Assembly: GCF_019145205.1 (NCBI RefSeq)
Contig: NZ_JAHSTT010000005.1
Span: forward strand, 434,001 to 498,000
Reading direction: 5' to 3'
Source of the DNA: Pseudomonas khavaziana
Lineage (GTDB): Bacteria; Pseudomonadota; Gammaproteobacteria; Pseudomonadales; Pseudomonadaceae
DNA length: 64,000 bases
The position numbers and the translations under genes were made by a program. A model generated the notes under the pieces. That model was not told the origin of the DNA. It did not search any database and saw only the letters and a list, made by a program, of their open reading frames with translations. Positions 33,980-42,794 of the stretch are shown here, piece by piece (position 1 is the first letter of the stretch; each line of letters begins with the position of its first letter).

Positions 33980-34494
33980 GCTTTACGCACAAACTGTTCA
34001 TGCATTTCACACGTCAGGGTTTCGATGCGCTCGGTCAGTTGCTTGGTCATTTCCGTCAACCGGGTGTTCTGCTCCAGCAGTTCCATCAGCTGTTTGGTGG
34101 TCTGTGCTGCCTGGGCCTGGCGTTCGGTATTGGCGGTGGCGAGGGCTTCGCGGTGTTGCGCGTCGGCGTCGGACTGGGCTTTGTCCCGCGCGGCCTGGCG
34201 TGTCTGAGCCAGCAGGATTAGCGGCGCGGCGTAAGCCGATTGCAGACTGAAGGCCAAGTTGAGCAGGATGAAAGGGTAGACGTCAAAGTGGGTGACGCCG
34301 GTCATGTTCAGCACCACCCACAACACCACGATCGCCGTTTGAGCGCCGAGAAAGGTTGGCGTGCCAAAGAAGCGTGCGAAAGCCTCGGCCTTGAGTGCGA
34401 AAGTGTCGTTGCCGAAGGTCGGTGCCAGGTGCGCGTGACCTCGGTGGAAGCGCAGGTGGTCAATGGGGGAGGCGTCTGGCTTGTCTGGGGTCAT
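33976..34494 (-). CDS. DUF1003 membrane protein
   Basis: 172 residues with a central pair of membrane helices, TPTFLGAQTAIVVLWVVLNM and YPFILLNLAFSLQSAYAAPL, the hallmark of DUF1003. The C-terminal part, about 75 residues, is a charged coiled coil (ARDKAQSDADAQHREALATA, then LLEQNTRLTEMTKQLTERIE). The function is unknown; related proteins are cyclic-nucleotide- or Mn-associated membrane proteins. Confidence 0.9.
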   Translation of the reverse strand: MTPDKPDASPIDHLRFHRGHAHLAPTFGNDTFALKAEAFARFFGTPTFLGAQTAIVVLWVVLNMTGVTHFDVYPFILLNLAFSLQSAYAAPLILLAQTRQAARDKAQSDADAQHREALATANTERQAQAAQTTKQLMELLEQNTRLTEMTKQLTERIETLTCEMHEQFVRKA

Positions 34495-34569
34495 GGCTGG
34501 CTCGGATCCTTGGTGTAAAAACAGCCAACACTATAGACCGAGCCCCCAGGCACACACATGAATAACCGG

Positions 34570-35928
34570 TCAGCGATTGCCCCGCTCATTGGCAAACGCG
34601 CTCACCGCCTGCACCGCTTCGCCGGTGCCCTCGCGAATCTGCAGGATCACGGTGCCTGCCTGGTTGGCCAGGTCTACGCCCTGAGCCGCGCGGTCGCGAG
34701 TGGCGTCCATGCTGTCGATGGCTTGGCGGGTTTCTTCCTGGATCATGGCGATCATCCCGGAAATCTCCGCAGTGGAGCCACTGGTGCGTGCCGCCAGCTG
34801 CCGCACTTCATCGGCAACCACGGCAAAGCCACGGCCTTGCTCGCCTGCGCGGGCGGCTTCAATGGCGGCGTTGAGCGCCAACAGGTTGGTCTGGTCGGCA
34901 ATGCCACGAATGGTATTGACGATGGCGGTGATCTGTTGCGAGCGCTCGCCGAGTTTGGCGATCAGCTGCGAAGAGGTGTCGATATCCTGGGCAATTTCGC
35001 GCATGCCGCTGGCCGTTTTCTGAATCACTTCGGCGCCTTTTTCGGCCATGTCCTGGGTGTTCAAGGACAGGTGATAAGCCTGTGCCGCGCTCTGTGCGTC
35101 GGTGGCATGTTGTTGCACGCGGGCAGTGACGTCCGAGGCGAACTTCACCACTTTGCACAGGCGCCCGCTGGCGTCGTACACCGGGTTGTAGTTGGCTTCG
35201 AGCCACACCACCTGGCCGTTTTTATCCACCCGCTCGAACTGGCCGTTGAACAGCTCACCCTGGTTCAGGCGTTTCCAGAACTCGCTGTAGGCGGCACTGT
35301 TGGCCAATTCCGGTTTGCAGAACAGGCGGTGATGCTTGCCCTGGATCTGCGCCAGGCTGTAGCCCATGCGCTGCAGGAAATTCGCGTTGGCGCTGATGAT
35401 AGTGCCGTCGAGGTTGAACTCGATCATTGCCATGGCGCGGTCTATGGCTGCAAGCTTTGCGTTGGCTTCACTTTCGGCCTGCAGGCGCGGCGTGACATCC
35501 ATGGCGTACTTCACCACTTTAATCACGCGACCGGCTTCATCCCGCACCGGGTTGTAGCTGGCTTCCAACCACACCGATGCGCCATCGGCGCCCACCCGCT
35601 CGAAGGTGCCCGACTGGAATTGGCCGTTGCGCAAGTGCGTCCACAGCTGGTTGTAGTCGGCGCTGCGGGCGAATGCGGGCGTGCAGAACATCCGATGGGG
35701 CTGGTCCAGGATTTGTTCGGCGCGATAACCCATGGTCTTGAGGAAGTTGTCATTGGTCCGCAGCACGTTGCCTTGCAGGTCGAATTCGATGACGGCCATG
35801 GAGCGTTCGATCGCGTCCAGCAAGCTGGTTTGTTGGGCGATGCGGTGTTGCAGGGCGTTGATGGTTTTCTTGTGGGCGTTGAATAGCATGTTAGAGAGCT
35901 CGGGCATGCAAGCATATGCGGTATCCAT
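34570..35928 (-). CDS. bdlA: Soluble chemotransducer with two PAS domains, BdlA-like
   Basis: 452 residues with no membrane helix. PAS1 is about 35-145 (VIEFDLQGNVLRTNDNFLKT), PAS2 about 160-270 (MIEFNLDGTIISANANFLQR), each ending in a PAC segment, followed by an MCP signalling domain whose hairpin reads AARAGEQGRGFAVVADEVRQ. PAS-PAS-MCP without TM is the BdlA layout; in P. aeruginosa BdlA controls biofilm dispersion through c-di-GMP. The very short protein C-terminus after the hairpin is typical. The start is uncertain: ATG 35928 and two later Met codons compete, all with weak ribosome sites. It lies next to a diguanylate cyclase. Confidence 0.85.
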   Translation of the reverse strand: MDTAYACMPELSNMLFNAHKKTINALQHRIAQQTSLLDAIERSMAVIEFDLQGNVLRTNDNFLKTMGYRAEQILDQPHRMFCTPAFARSADYNQLWTHLRNGQFQSGTFERVGADGASVWLEASYNPVRDEAGRVIKVVKYAMDVTPRLQAESEANAKLAAIDRAMAMIEFNLDGTIISANANFLQRMGYSLAQIQGKHHRLFCKPELANSAAYSEFWKRLNQGELFNGQFERVDKNGQVVWLEANYNPVYDASGRLCKVVKFASDVTARVQQHATDAQSAAQAYHLSLNTQDMAEKGAEVIQKTASGMREIAQDIDTSSQLIAKLGERSQQITAIVNTIRGIADQTNLLALNAAIEAARAGEQGRGFAVVADEVRQLAARTSGSTAEISGMIAMIQEETRQAIDSMDATRDRAAQGVDLANQAGTVILQIREGTGEAVQAVSAFANERGNR

Positions 35929-36152
35929 GTATTTGCGCCTGACCCCGTAGGGCTCCTGGCCGTACGGTTGACTTGCTCATTGCCAGCTTCCTGATGCTGA
36001 CAGAGGGGGTGGAACAACGGTTTCAGAGTAATCAGCCTGCCAAGAAGTTCGCCCGTTGGGCAGGACCATTATTGGGCAGGCGACCAATGGCGGCATTATG
36101 CTATTGCGGCAGGTAGGCGGGGCTGGATTCGGACGAGGTGTTATCGGACAAC

Positions 36153-37211
36153 TCAGGTTGGATAGGCGGCTATCCAGTCGCTGGTCTTGACGCGGTCGCG
36201 ACCGCTGTCCTTGGCGGCGTACAGCGCGAGGTCCGCGGCGTTGAGCCACGCGACCGCATCGTTGAAAGAGGGATGGAAGTCCGCCAGGCCAATGCTCAGG
36301 CTGACGCGCAGCTCAGGGATGTGCGGATGGCGATAGTTACCGAAAGTTTCGCGGAGCCGCTCCATGACTTGCGCCGCTTCTTCCAGCGGCATCCTCGGAA
36401 GGATCACACAGAACTCATCGCCTCCGTAGCGGCCGGCCAGGTCGTCTTCCCGCAAGTGTTGGCGCAACTCGTGGCTCAACTGGCGCAGTACCGTATCTCC
36501 GACGGTGTGGCCGTGGATGTCATTGATGTTTTTGAAGTGATCGATATCGATCAAGGCGATGGTCGCCTGGCCTTGTTGCTGCTGGCACTTATGGAACTTG
36601 AGATTGAGCAGGTCTTTCCACGAACCATGGTTGAGCAGCCCGGTAAGGCTATCGATGCGGCTCAGGGCGCTGAGGGCGCGTTTATGGTCCGACAGTTTAA
36701 TCGCCAACTGATAGCAGACCATTCCGATGGCCATTGGGTAGAGCGTCAGCATCGGCAAACAGGAATAGACCTCGATGAGGCTGACACCAGTGTCGAACTT
36801 GACCCCGAACAGGCCCCAGGCCACCGCGATACCGGCCGCCTGCGCCAGCAGCCCGAGCAGGAACAGGCGTTTGCCGCCGGCTGCGACATTGTTCATGGCC
36901 ATCATCGACAGAATGGTGACGGTGGTCAGTGGTGAGAACTGGGTGGCGGCCGCCCAGAAACCGCCGGCCAACGAGTCATACAACAGGTTGCGTTGCTCGG
37001 CCTGGTAGGGGAACGGCGAGCGAGTTGAGAGCTGGTACGCCACATGCGCCCAGGCCAAGCCATTGAACAACAGCAACGCCCAGACCCAAGCGGGCATGGA
37101 CAAGGGGTACAACGCGCCAACCACGCTGATGCTGCCGATGCCAAGGCCGATAATCCTTGGCTTGTAGATACGCCTGGCAAATGAAAGCCCTTTGCCTCGT
37201 CTGTTTTCCAT
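36153..37211 (-). CDS. MASE2-GGDEF diguanylate cyclase
   Basis: 352 residues. The N-terminal half is the MASE2 membrane sensor (RRIYKPRIIGLGIGSISVVG opening and about five membrane helices to residue 170). The GGDEF domain (about 185-345) has an intact active site GGDEF at 263-267 and an inhibitory RxxD site, Arg254 to Asp257, five residues before it. It should make c-di-GMP under feedback control. The architecture is that of AdrA/DgcC. It stands beside the BdlA-like gene, suggesting a local biofilm signalling pair. Confidence 0.93.
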   Translation of the reverse strand: MENRRGKGLSFARRIYKPRIIGLGIGSISVVGALYPLSMPAWVWALLLFNGLAWAHVAYQLSTRSPFPYQAEQRNLLYDSLAGGFWAAATQFSPLTTVTILSMMAMNNVAAGGKRLFLLGLLAQAAGIAVAWGLFGVKFDTGVSLIEVYSCLPMLTLYPMAIGMVCYQLAIKLSDHKRALSALSRIDSLTGLLNHGSWKDLLNLKFHKCQQQQGQATIALIDIDHFKNINDIHGHTVGDTVLRQLSHELRQHLREDDLAGRYGGDEFCVILPRMPLEEAAQVMERLRETFGNYRHPHIPELRVSLSIGLADFHPSFNDAVAWLNAADLALYAAKDSGRDRVKTSDWIAAYPT

Positions 37212-37398
37212 AGTGTCCTGGGTCAGCTGTTTTGTGCGGGTACAGTCGCATGCATCAGCGGGCGGAACCGCTGATCGGTAAATGCGAGCGATTGTCGATT
37301 ATTCCTGTGGGAATAATCAGTGTCCTTCCAGGCCATTTGCGCAAAACAGCGGGTGAATGCGCCAAATACGACCTGGAATGTCGCCCAGGCAACAGGAC

Positions 37399-38025
37399 TT
37401 AGTGCGGGCGTGGTGCGCTGACTTCGTAGCCGGCGAGGAACAGGTCGATGGCCGACTCGATGACATCGGCCTGGGCGGCAGCGTCGAGGGTGGGCTGGCC
37501 AAGGGTTATCTGCGGCCAGAATGCGAAAGCCTTGAGCAGGCTTTGGATCTGGTGGGCAGCGAAAGCCGGGTCGGCGCAGTTGAGACGGCCGTCTTCCCGT
37601 GCGGCGCGTACCCATTGGGTAAAACCTTCTTCCCGTGCGCTCAGGCGGTTGACCATGTCTTGCGCGCGGTCCGGCGAATGGATGGTGGCAGCGATAGCCA
37701 CACGTGCCAGGTCGAGGAAGTTGGCATCCGACATCATCTTCATTTTGGCTTCCAGCAACCTGCGCAGTTGATCGCGCAAAGGGCGGTCGCTGGCGTAGTT
37801 CACGTCCAGTTGCGCGACGCTGTTGGCCCATAGCTGGTGGAGGATCTCGGCGAACAGCTCTTCCTTGCTGGGGAAGTGGTTGTACACCGTGCGCTTGGAA
37901 ACACCGGCAGTGGCGGCGATTTTGTCCATGCTGGTAACCTCGAAGCCGTTCTCGCGAAATTCGGCGATAGCCGCCGCCACGATGGCTTCGCGTTTACGCA
38001 CGGTGAGGCGCTTGGGGGCAGTCAT
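37399..38025 (-). CDS. TetR family repressor
   Basis: 208 residues from ATG 38025 (MTAPKRLTVRKREAIVAAAI); an earlier in-frame Met at 38043 also exists. The TetR HTH is TSMDKIAATAGVSKRTVYNH followed by FPSKEELFAEIL. The C-terminal domain resembles the AefR/TetR_C_33-like type. Two palindromes with arms ATTACACT/AGTGTAAT lie between it and the divergent metallo-hydrolase gene, the expected arrangement for self-repression and repression of the neighbour. Confidence 0.92.
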   Translation of the reverse strand: MTAPKRLTVRKREAIVAAAIAEFRENGFEVTSMDKIAATAGVSKRTVYNHFPSKEELFAEILHQLWANSVAQLDVNYASDRPLRDQLRRLLEAKMKMMSDANFLDLARVAIAATIHSPDRAQDMVNRLSAREEGFTQWVRAAREDGRLNCADPAFAAHQIQSLLKAFAFWPQITLGQPTLDAAAQADVIESAIDLFLAGYEVSAPRPH

Positions 38026-38050
38026 GGATAACATTCGACTCAAAATGGAA

Positions 38051-38070
38051 ATTACACTCGGCAGTTTACT
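38051..38070. promoter_or_regulatory. TetR operator 1
   Basis: ATTACACT, spacer CGGC, AGTTTACT: six of eight positions of the right arm match the reverse complement of the left. It lies 26 bp before the TetR ATG. Confidence 0.7.
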
Positions 38071-38097
38071 TGCTCCGGCTTTTGTTGCAATCTAGAA

Positions 38098-38117
38098 ACT
38101 ACACTGTGCAGTGTAAT
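38098..38117. promoter_or_regulatory. TetR operator 2
   Basis: ACTACACT, spacer GTGC, AGTGTAAT: a seven-of-eight palindrome, 47 bp centre to centre from operator 1 and 31 bp before the hydrolase ATG. Confidence 0.75.
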
Positions 38118-38147
38118 TCTTGTGCGGACCGTAGGAGTCACTCTGTA

Positions 38148-39206
38148 ATGGCCACGATTTCAAACCGTCCCGCCCCTGCGCCTGTAGCGCTCAAGCCTGC
38201 CAGGCAGGGCCAGAGGCATTTCAGCAATGACGCCCCGATTCAGCATGGCGGCTTTGGCAAGACCCTGCGTATTTTCTGGAACATGCTGTTCAACAAGCCG
38301 CGCACCACACGGCCGGTGGGGCAGATTCCGGTTCAGCCCCTGACCCGTGGACAGTTGTTGGCCGCCCCTGATCACAGCGTGTATCGCCTCGGGCATTCGA
38401 CCGTATTGCTGAAAATGCGCGGTAAATTCTGGGTCACTGACCCGGTATTCGCCGAGCGTGCCTCGCCGTTCAGTTGGGCCGGCCCCAAGCGTTTTCACCA
38501 GCCGCCCATCAGCCTTGAAGAGTTGCCTCCCCTGGAGGCAGTTATTCTTTCCCACAACCACTACGACCACCTTGACCGCAAGGCGGTGGTTCGATTGGCT
38601 GAGAAGACGCGTTACTTCCTGGCACCCTTGGGCGTAGGCGACGTACTGATCAAGTGGGGGGTAGACGCCAGCAAAGTCCATCAGTTGGATTGGTGGCAGG
38701 GCACCGAGGTGGAAGGCATTCGTTTTATCGCCACCCCGGCGCAGCATTTCTCCGGGCGTGGCCTGTTTGATAGCAACCAGACGCTGTGGTGTTCCTGGGT
38801 GATGATTGACGATGCGCGCAGAATCTTTTTCAGTGGCGACACCGGCTATTTCGACGGTTTCAAACGTATCGGCGAGCAATACGGTCCGTTTGACCTGACC
38901 CTGATGGAAACCGGTGCTTACAACCTCGATTGGCCCCACGTACACATGCAGCCTGAGGAAACGCTGCAGGCGCATATCGATCTCAAGGGGCGCTGGTTGC
39001 TGCCAATCCATAACGGCACCTTCGACCTGGCATTCCACGCCTGGCATGAACCCTTCGACCGCATCATGGCCCTGGCCTGGGAACGCAATATATCGATCAC
39101 CACCCCGGCGATGGGGCAGGCGTTCCGCTTGAACCAGCCCGAGCGTGGGTGTGCCTGGTGGTTGGAGGTGGAGTCTCAACCTGTGCAGGAGCCGGCAGCA
39201 GGCTGA
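38148..39206 (+). CDS. Metallo-beta-lactamase-fold hydrolase (NAPE-PLD/UlaG-like)
   Basis: 352 residues from ATG 38148, with AGGAG 10 bases upstream. The metal motif HNHYDH is at residues 136-141, with SGDTGYFDGFK for the next ligand and the lone His ligands in LPIHNGTFDLAFH. This set resembles the NAPE-PLD and UlaG branch of MBL-fold phosphodiesterases. There is no signal peptide. It is controlled by the divergent TetR gene through two operators. The substrate is unknown, possibly a lipid phosphodiester. Confidence 0.9.
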   Translation: MATISNRPAPAPVALKPARQGQRHFSNDAPIQHGGFGKTLRIFWNMLFNKPRTTRPVGQIPVQPLTRGQLLAAPDHSVYRLGHSTVLLKMRGKFWVTDPVFAERASPFSWAGPKRFHQPPISLEELPPLEAVILSHNHYDHLDRKAVVRLAEKTRYFLAPLGVGDVLIKWGVDASKVHQLDWWQGTEVEGIRFIATPAQHFSGRGLFDSNQTLWCSWVMIDDARRIFFSGDTGYFDGFKRIGEQYGPFDLTLMETGAYNLDWPHVHMQPEETLQAHIDLKGRWLLPIHNGTFDLAFHAWHEPFDRIMALAWERNISITTPAMGQAFRLNQPERGCAWWLEVESQPVQEPAAG

Positions 39207-39314
39207 GCCAGGCCCCGTAAGGAAAAGAGCTTTTCATAGGATTTCAGCCCTGCGACAAACGTCAGACTAGAGTGCGATGATCTCCGGAAATTTTATTTCG
39301 GGGAGGATGTTCCG

Positions 39315-40040
39315 ATGGACAGCCATTGTAAGAATCTTTGGAAGACGGGCTTGCCTTGTGCCTTCGGCCAGCCCTCACCCGTGCCCGTCAACGCTGCCGA
39401 CGTTCCTGCTCCATTGCTCAATGTTGCTCCGGTTTCTATCGTTTTTAGCACCGGGCAACGCGCTGGTAATACGCCCATACCCGGGTATAACGCCCTGGCC
39501 CCCCAGATAAACCCGGTGCGTGACCCCGCGCTATCCCTTATCGCCATCAGTGGCATGGACCCTACCGAACCCGTGATGGTGGGGGTCCCCCTGGTATTGA
39601 ATAACACTACGTTCACCGCTTCACTAGAGCTGGCAGGCTACCGTCTGGGCTACGCCGAACGTTATGTACAGGGTAAGCAGGCTGAACTCGTCGAACACGG
39701 TGCAGGTTTGCGCCGAGTCTTCGACACCCTGCGCCGGGCCGGCGCGCAATGGGTGGCGGTAGACGTGCAGCGTGGCAGCGACAGCGTCCAGGCCTGTCAC
39801 GAAATCGATGAGCTGGTAGCTGGTCTTCGCCTTGATGCTCTGGTGTCAGACGATCCAAATGCAGGGTTTCAGCACGCCTGCAGAAGCGGATACCCCAGTG
39901 TCTGTGAAACGCTGGAGGATGGATCGAAAGTCTGGTTTTACGGCGCCCGTTGGGCGGGTGATCGCTTGACGGCCCTGTTGCGCGCTTACCGCCAGCTAAG
40001 ACCAAAATTTGTATTGGCGCCTACGCCAGACGGGGAATGA
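39315..40040 (+). CDS. Hypothetical protein, unknown family
   Basis: 241 residues starting MDSHCKNLWKTGLPCAFGQP. The first 90 residues are Pro/Val-rich and low in charge, ending in SLIAISGMDPTEPVMVGVPL; then comes an alpha/beta part with ELVEHGAGLRRVFDTLRRAG and AQWVAVDVQRGSDSVQACHE, and the end KVWFYGARWAGDRLTALLRA. There is no signal peptide or membrane segment. I do not recognise the family; both halves look folded rather than random. The upstream region has GGGAGG 8 bases before the ATG. Confidence 0.65.
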   Translation: MDSHCKNLWKTGLPCAFGQPSPVPVNAADVPAPLLNVAPVSIVFSTGQRAGNTPIPGYNALAPQINPVRDPALSLIAISGMDPTEPVMVGVPLVLNNTTFTASLELAGYRLGYAERYVQGKQAELVEHGAGLRRVFDTLRRAGAQWVAVDVQRGSDSVQACHEIDELVAGLRLDALVSDDPNAGFQHACRSGYPSVCETLEDGSKVWFYGARWAGDRLTALLRAYRQLRPKFVLAPTPDGE

Positions 40041-40151
40041 TAGGACGGCGTGGCCGGATTCGCCTGAAATAGTGCGGCGGCGGCGTTTCTTAGACTGGTG
40101 TGGGGTTATCGACCGTTAACCCTCGCACTCAGTCAAGTAGAGAGGCACTTC

Positions 40152-41693
40152 ATGATCGGACCCGTGTCGACAGGCGGATGGGGGACAGGCTTGTTCCAGG
40201 AGCTTTCAAACCCACCACAAGGCTTTAAGAGCGCCTGTCAAATGTCAGTGGAAATGGCCCAGGGAAGCGGTGTCACCGCGCAGTCGCTGTTGAAGGACTC
40301 GCTCAAGCAAATTGCCAACATTGATCGTGGGCTACAAGGCGGCAATGCGTTTTTGGAAACAAACCCGGACGCCCTGCGTGATGCGAAGGCACGTGATCAG
40401 GAGCGTGCCAACGGCCATGTGCGTGGGCATTTGCACGGCGTACCGATAGCGCTCAAGGATGTATTTGAAACCAATGATCGCATGCAGACCAGCGCAGGCT
40501 CGAAGGCGTTGGTTGGAGCGCCTGCCACTAGAAACGCCACGGTTGTCGACAATTTGTTGAAGGCTGGGGTGGTGATTGTGGGTAAAACCAATATGAGTGA
40601 ATTGTCCAACTTTCGCTCTCAATCACCAGCGGACGGTTGGAGTTCCCGCGGCGGCCAGACGCTGAACCCGCATCGCCTGGGAGGGCAGGTGGCAGGGTCG
40701 AGTTCAGGCTCGGCAGTGGCGGTTGCCCAAGGGCATGTGCCATTGGCCTTGGGGTTGGAAACCAACGGTTCGATTATCAGTCCAGCAGCCTACAACGGCG
40801 TTTTTGGCCTGAAAACCACGGTAGGACTGCTCAGCACCGAGGGCGTCATGACCAGTACGCGCCTGGATGCGATCGGTACTTTCACTCGTAATGTCTGTGA
40901 TGCGGCAGAGGCCCTCAACGCAATGACCGGAACCAATGCCTACACCGATGGCCTGCATGCCGACGCCTTGAAAGGTAAGCGAATTGGCTATACGCCTTTG
41001 CCTGAATTTTCCGAGAAGGAAGCCAAGGACCCGGCCAAACGCGCAGATCGCAAGCATTACGAAAAGGCGCTCGATGTGTTGAAGGACCAAGGTGCGATCC
41101 TGGTGCCGGTGAGGCGGTTGGAGGAGGGCGTCACTGATGAGACCTACGAGCGTTACATCGAAGTGTTGTTCGCAGAGGTCAAGCAACAACTGGAAGACTA
41201 CCTGGCTGGACGAGAAGGTTTGCCGGTCAAATCACTTTCGGAGCTGATTGCTTTTATCAAGCGCAACCAGCAGCCGGGTGAGCCTGACCAGAAGCTGTTG
41301 GAACTGATCAACAGCCTGGAAACGACTCAGGAACAGCGCGACAAGTTGTGGGAGGAGATCCTTCCCATCTTTCAGAAAACCATCGACGATCCAATGAGGG
41401 AACACAAACTCGACGCGATGGTGTCGAACTTCCTATCCCATAATTATTTCTTCAGTGCGGCAGCCGGCTACCCAGGCCTGTCGGTTCCTTCTGGAATGGA
41501 TGATGAAGGCATGCCGACCGCGCTCTACTTTCATGGTTCGGGCAACAGCGAAGCCACCTTGCTCTCAGTCGCCTATGGTTATGAACAAGCCACGCAAGCG
41601 ATTCAGAAACCGGCTTTTCTGCCAGGGGCTCCCTTCACGCCGGCCCCGGTAAGTGCAGATGAAACCGTTGAGGTCTCTGCCACTGGCGCTTGA
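40152..41693 (+). CDS. Amidase signature family protein
   Basis: 513 residues from ATG 40152, with AGAGAGG upstream. The Ser-cisSer-Lys triad is intact: Lys102 in GVPIALKDVF, Ser184/Ser185 in AGSSSGSA, and Ser207 in GLETNGSIISPAA. The GSSSGS version replaces the usual GGSSGGS, which is uncommon. There is a region of about 150 residues (near 280-430) with charged helices, longer than in typical amidases. It probably hydrolyses an acylamide. It is not part of a gatCAB set. An inverted repeat follows the stop. Confidence 0.9.
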   Translation: MIGPVSTGGWGTGLFQELSNPPQGFKSACQMSVEMAQGSGVTAQSLLKDSLKQIANIDRGLQGGNAFLETNPDALRDAKARDQERANGHVRGHLHGVPIALKDVFETNDRMQTSAGSKALVGAPATRNATVVDNLLKAGVVIVGKTNMSELSNFRSQSPADGWSSRGGQTLNPHRLGGQVAGSSSGSAVAVAQGHVPLALGLETNGSIISPAAYNGVFGLKTTVGLLSTEGVMTSTRLDAIGTFTRNVCDAAEALNAMTGTNAYTDGLHADALKGKRIGYTPLPEFSEKEAKDPAKRADRKHYEKALDVLKDQGAILVPVRRLEEGVTDETYERYIEVLFAEVKQQLEDYLAGREGLPVKSLSELIAFIKRNQQPGEPDQKLLELINSLETTQEQRDKLWEEILPIFQKTIDDPMREHKLDAMVSNFLSHNYFFSAAAGYPGLSVPSGMDDEGMPTALYFHGSGNSEATLLSVAYGYEQATQAIQKPAFLPGAPFTPAPVSADETVEVSATGA

Positions 41694-41701
41694 GTTTGAA
41701 T

Positions 41702-41733
41702 CAACCTCTGCTGGCTGATGCCCGCAGAGGTTG
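41702..41733. other. Hairpin after the amidase gene
   Basis: A perfect 10-bp stem CAACCTCTGC / GCAGAGGTTG with a 12-base loop, a few bases after the stop; no T-run. It probably ends or stabilises the amidase transcript. Confidence 0.5.
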
Positions 41734-41818
41734 CCTAAGGGGCGACTTCAATTTCTCCGTATCGCCATCGCAGGCATGACGCGGCCACGGCTACACTCTA
41801 TGCCAGGGGGGAAAAGCC

Positions 41819-42379
41819 ATGGACAGTTATAGAATCCACATCCTCGGCGCTGCGGGAGCCGGCACAACTACTTTGGGCAAGGCCCTGGCTGAACATTTGA
41901 ACATTGCCTATTTCGACTCGGATTTCTATTACTGGCAGCAAACCCCGGAACCCTTCACCATCGCCCGACCCCGGGACGAACGCATTCAGCTACTGCAGGA
42001 ACACACTGCCGGCCATGAAAGCTGGGTGCTGTCTGGCTCTTTGTGCGGATGGGGCGACGCCATGATCGCGCAGTTCACCCACGTAGTGTTCCTGCGCCTG
42101 GATCCTGAGGTGCGCCTGCACCGCCTGCGCTTGCGGGAGGTGGAGCGCTACGGCGAGCAGATCCTGGAAGGTGGAAGCCGTCACCAAAACAGCGTCGCTT
42201 TCCTCACCTGGGCGGCACGTTACGATGCCGGAAACCACAGTTTCCGTAGCCTGCGTCGGCACGAAACCTGGTTGGAACCACTGCATTGCCCGGTACTACG
42301 GTTGGACTCTACGCACCATTCGGTTGAGGCGTTGGTGAGTCAATTGTTGCCGTTGTTGTGCCCAGCAACCGAGACATAA
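41819..42379 (+). CDS. P-loop NTPase, adenylate-kinase-like
   Basis: 186 residues with a Walker A loop GAAGAGTTT at residues 10-18 (variant GxxGxGTT without the usual Lys, which is replaced by Thr), then FDSDFYYWQQTPEPFTIARP and LSGSLCGWGDAMIAQFTHVV. This set is seen in small shikimate/adenylate-kinase-like AAA proteins of bacteria. The missing P-loop Lys suggests altered or absent phosphoryl transfer. The 3' end overlaps the convergent HTH gene by 71 bp. Confidence 0.8.
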   Translation: MDSYRIHILGAAGAGTTTLGKALAEHLNIAYFDSDFYYWQQTPEPFTIARPRDERIQLLQEHTAGHESWVLSGSLCGWGDAMIAQFTHVVFLRLDPEVRLHRLRLREVERYGEQILEGGSRHQNSVAFLTWAARYDAGNHSFRSLRRHETWLEPLHCPVLRLDSTHHSVEALVSQLLPLLCPATET

Positions 42380-42689
42380 GGCCCTGATTTGTGGGTTCGG
42401 CTGCTGGTGTGTCAAACCGGCGTGCACTCATGCCCCAGCCCGGCGCAAACCCCGGGAAAAATACCAGCCCTTCAGCCTCGAGGCGAAACGCCAGGATCAA
42501 ACGGGTTTGATCGTCGACGTCGCCGTGGCTTTCCAATTGTTGAATCGCCGCCACCGCCACACCCGCCTGGCGAGCCAGTTCTTCGCGGCTCCAGCCCAGC
42601 ATGAGGCGGGCCTGCGCGCAGTGTTTGGCGGTGAATTGATGCAGCACGATCTGCTGTTCTACGAAAGAGCTCATTGCCAGAGAGGACAT
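42309..42689 (-). CDS. XRE/HTH-type small regulator
   Basis: 126 residues from ATG 42689 (MSSLAMSSFVEQQIVLHQFT), with GGAG 7 bases upstream; the frame is open to 42722. The HTH reads CAQARLMLGWSREELARQAG, then VAVAAIQQLES, like Cro/XRE proteins. The second half, LILAFRLEAEGLVFFPGFAP, is unlike usual XRE tails and has low complexity at the end. Overlap with the P-loop gene on the other strand leaves room for the true stop to be read as overlapping code. The function is unknown. Confidence 0.7.
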   Translation of the reverse strand: MSSLAMSSFVEQQIVLHQFTAKHCAQARLMLGWSREELARQAGVAVAAIQQLESHGDVDDQTRLILAFRLEAEGLVFFPGFAPGWGMSARRFDTPAAEPTNQGLMSRLLGTTTATIDSPTPQPNGA

Positions 42690-42794
42690 GGGGGTTCTCC
42701 AGGTTCGACGGTTGAGGCGCAACTATACTGTGTTTTTGTACAGTTGTTTGTACCGCTCATCATCTGGATTATTTCGTGGGCGTTTCAGCCCCGA

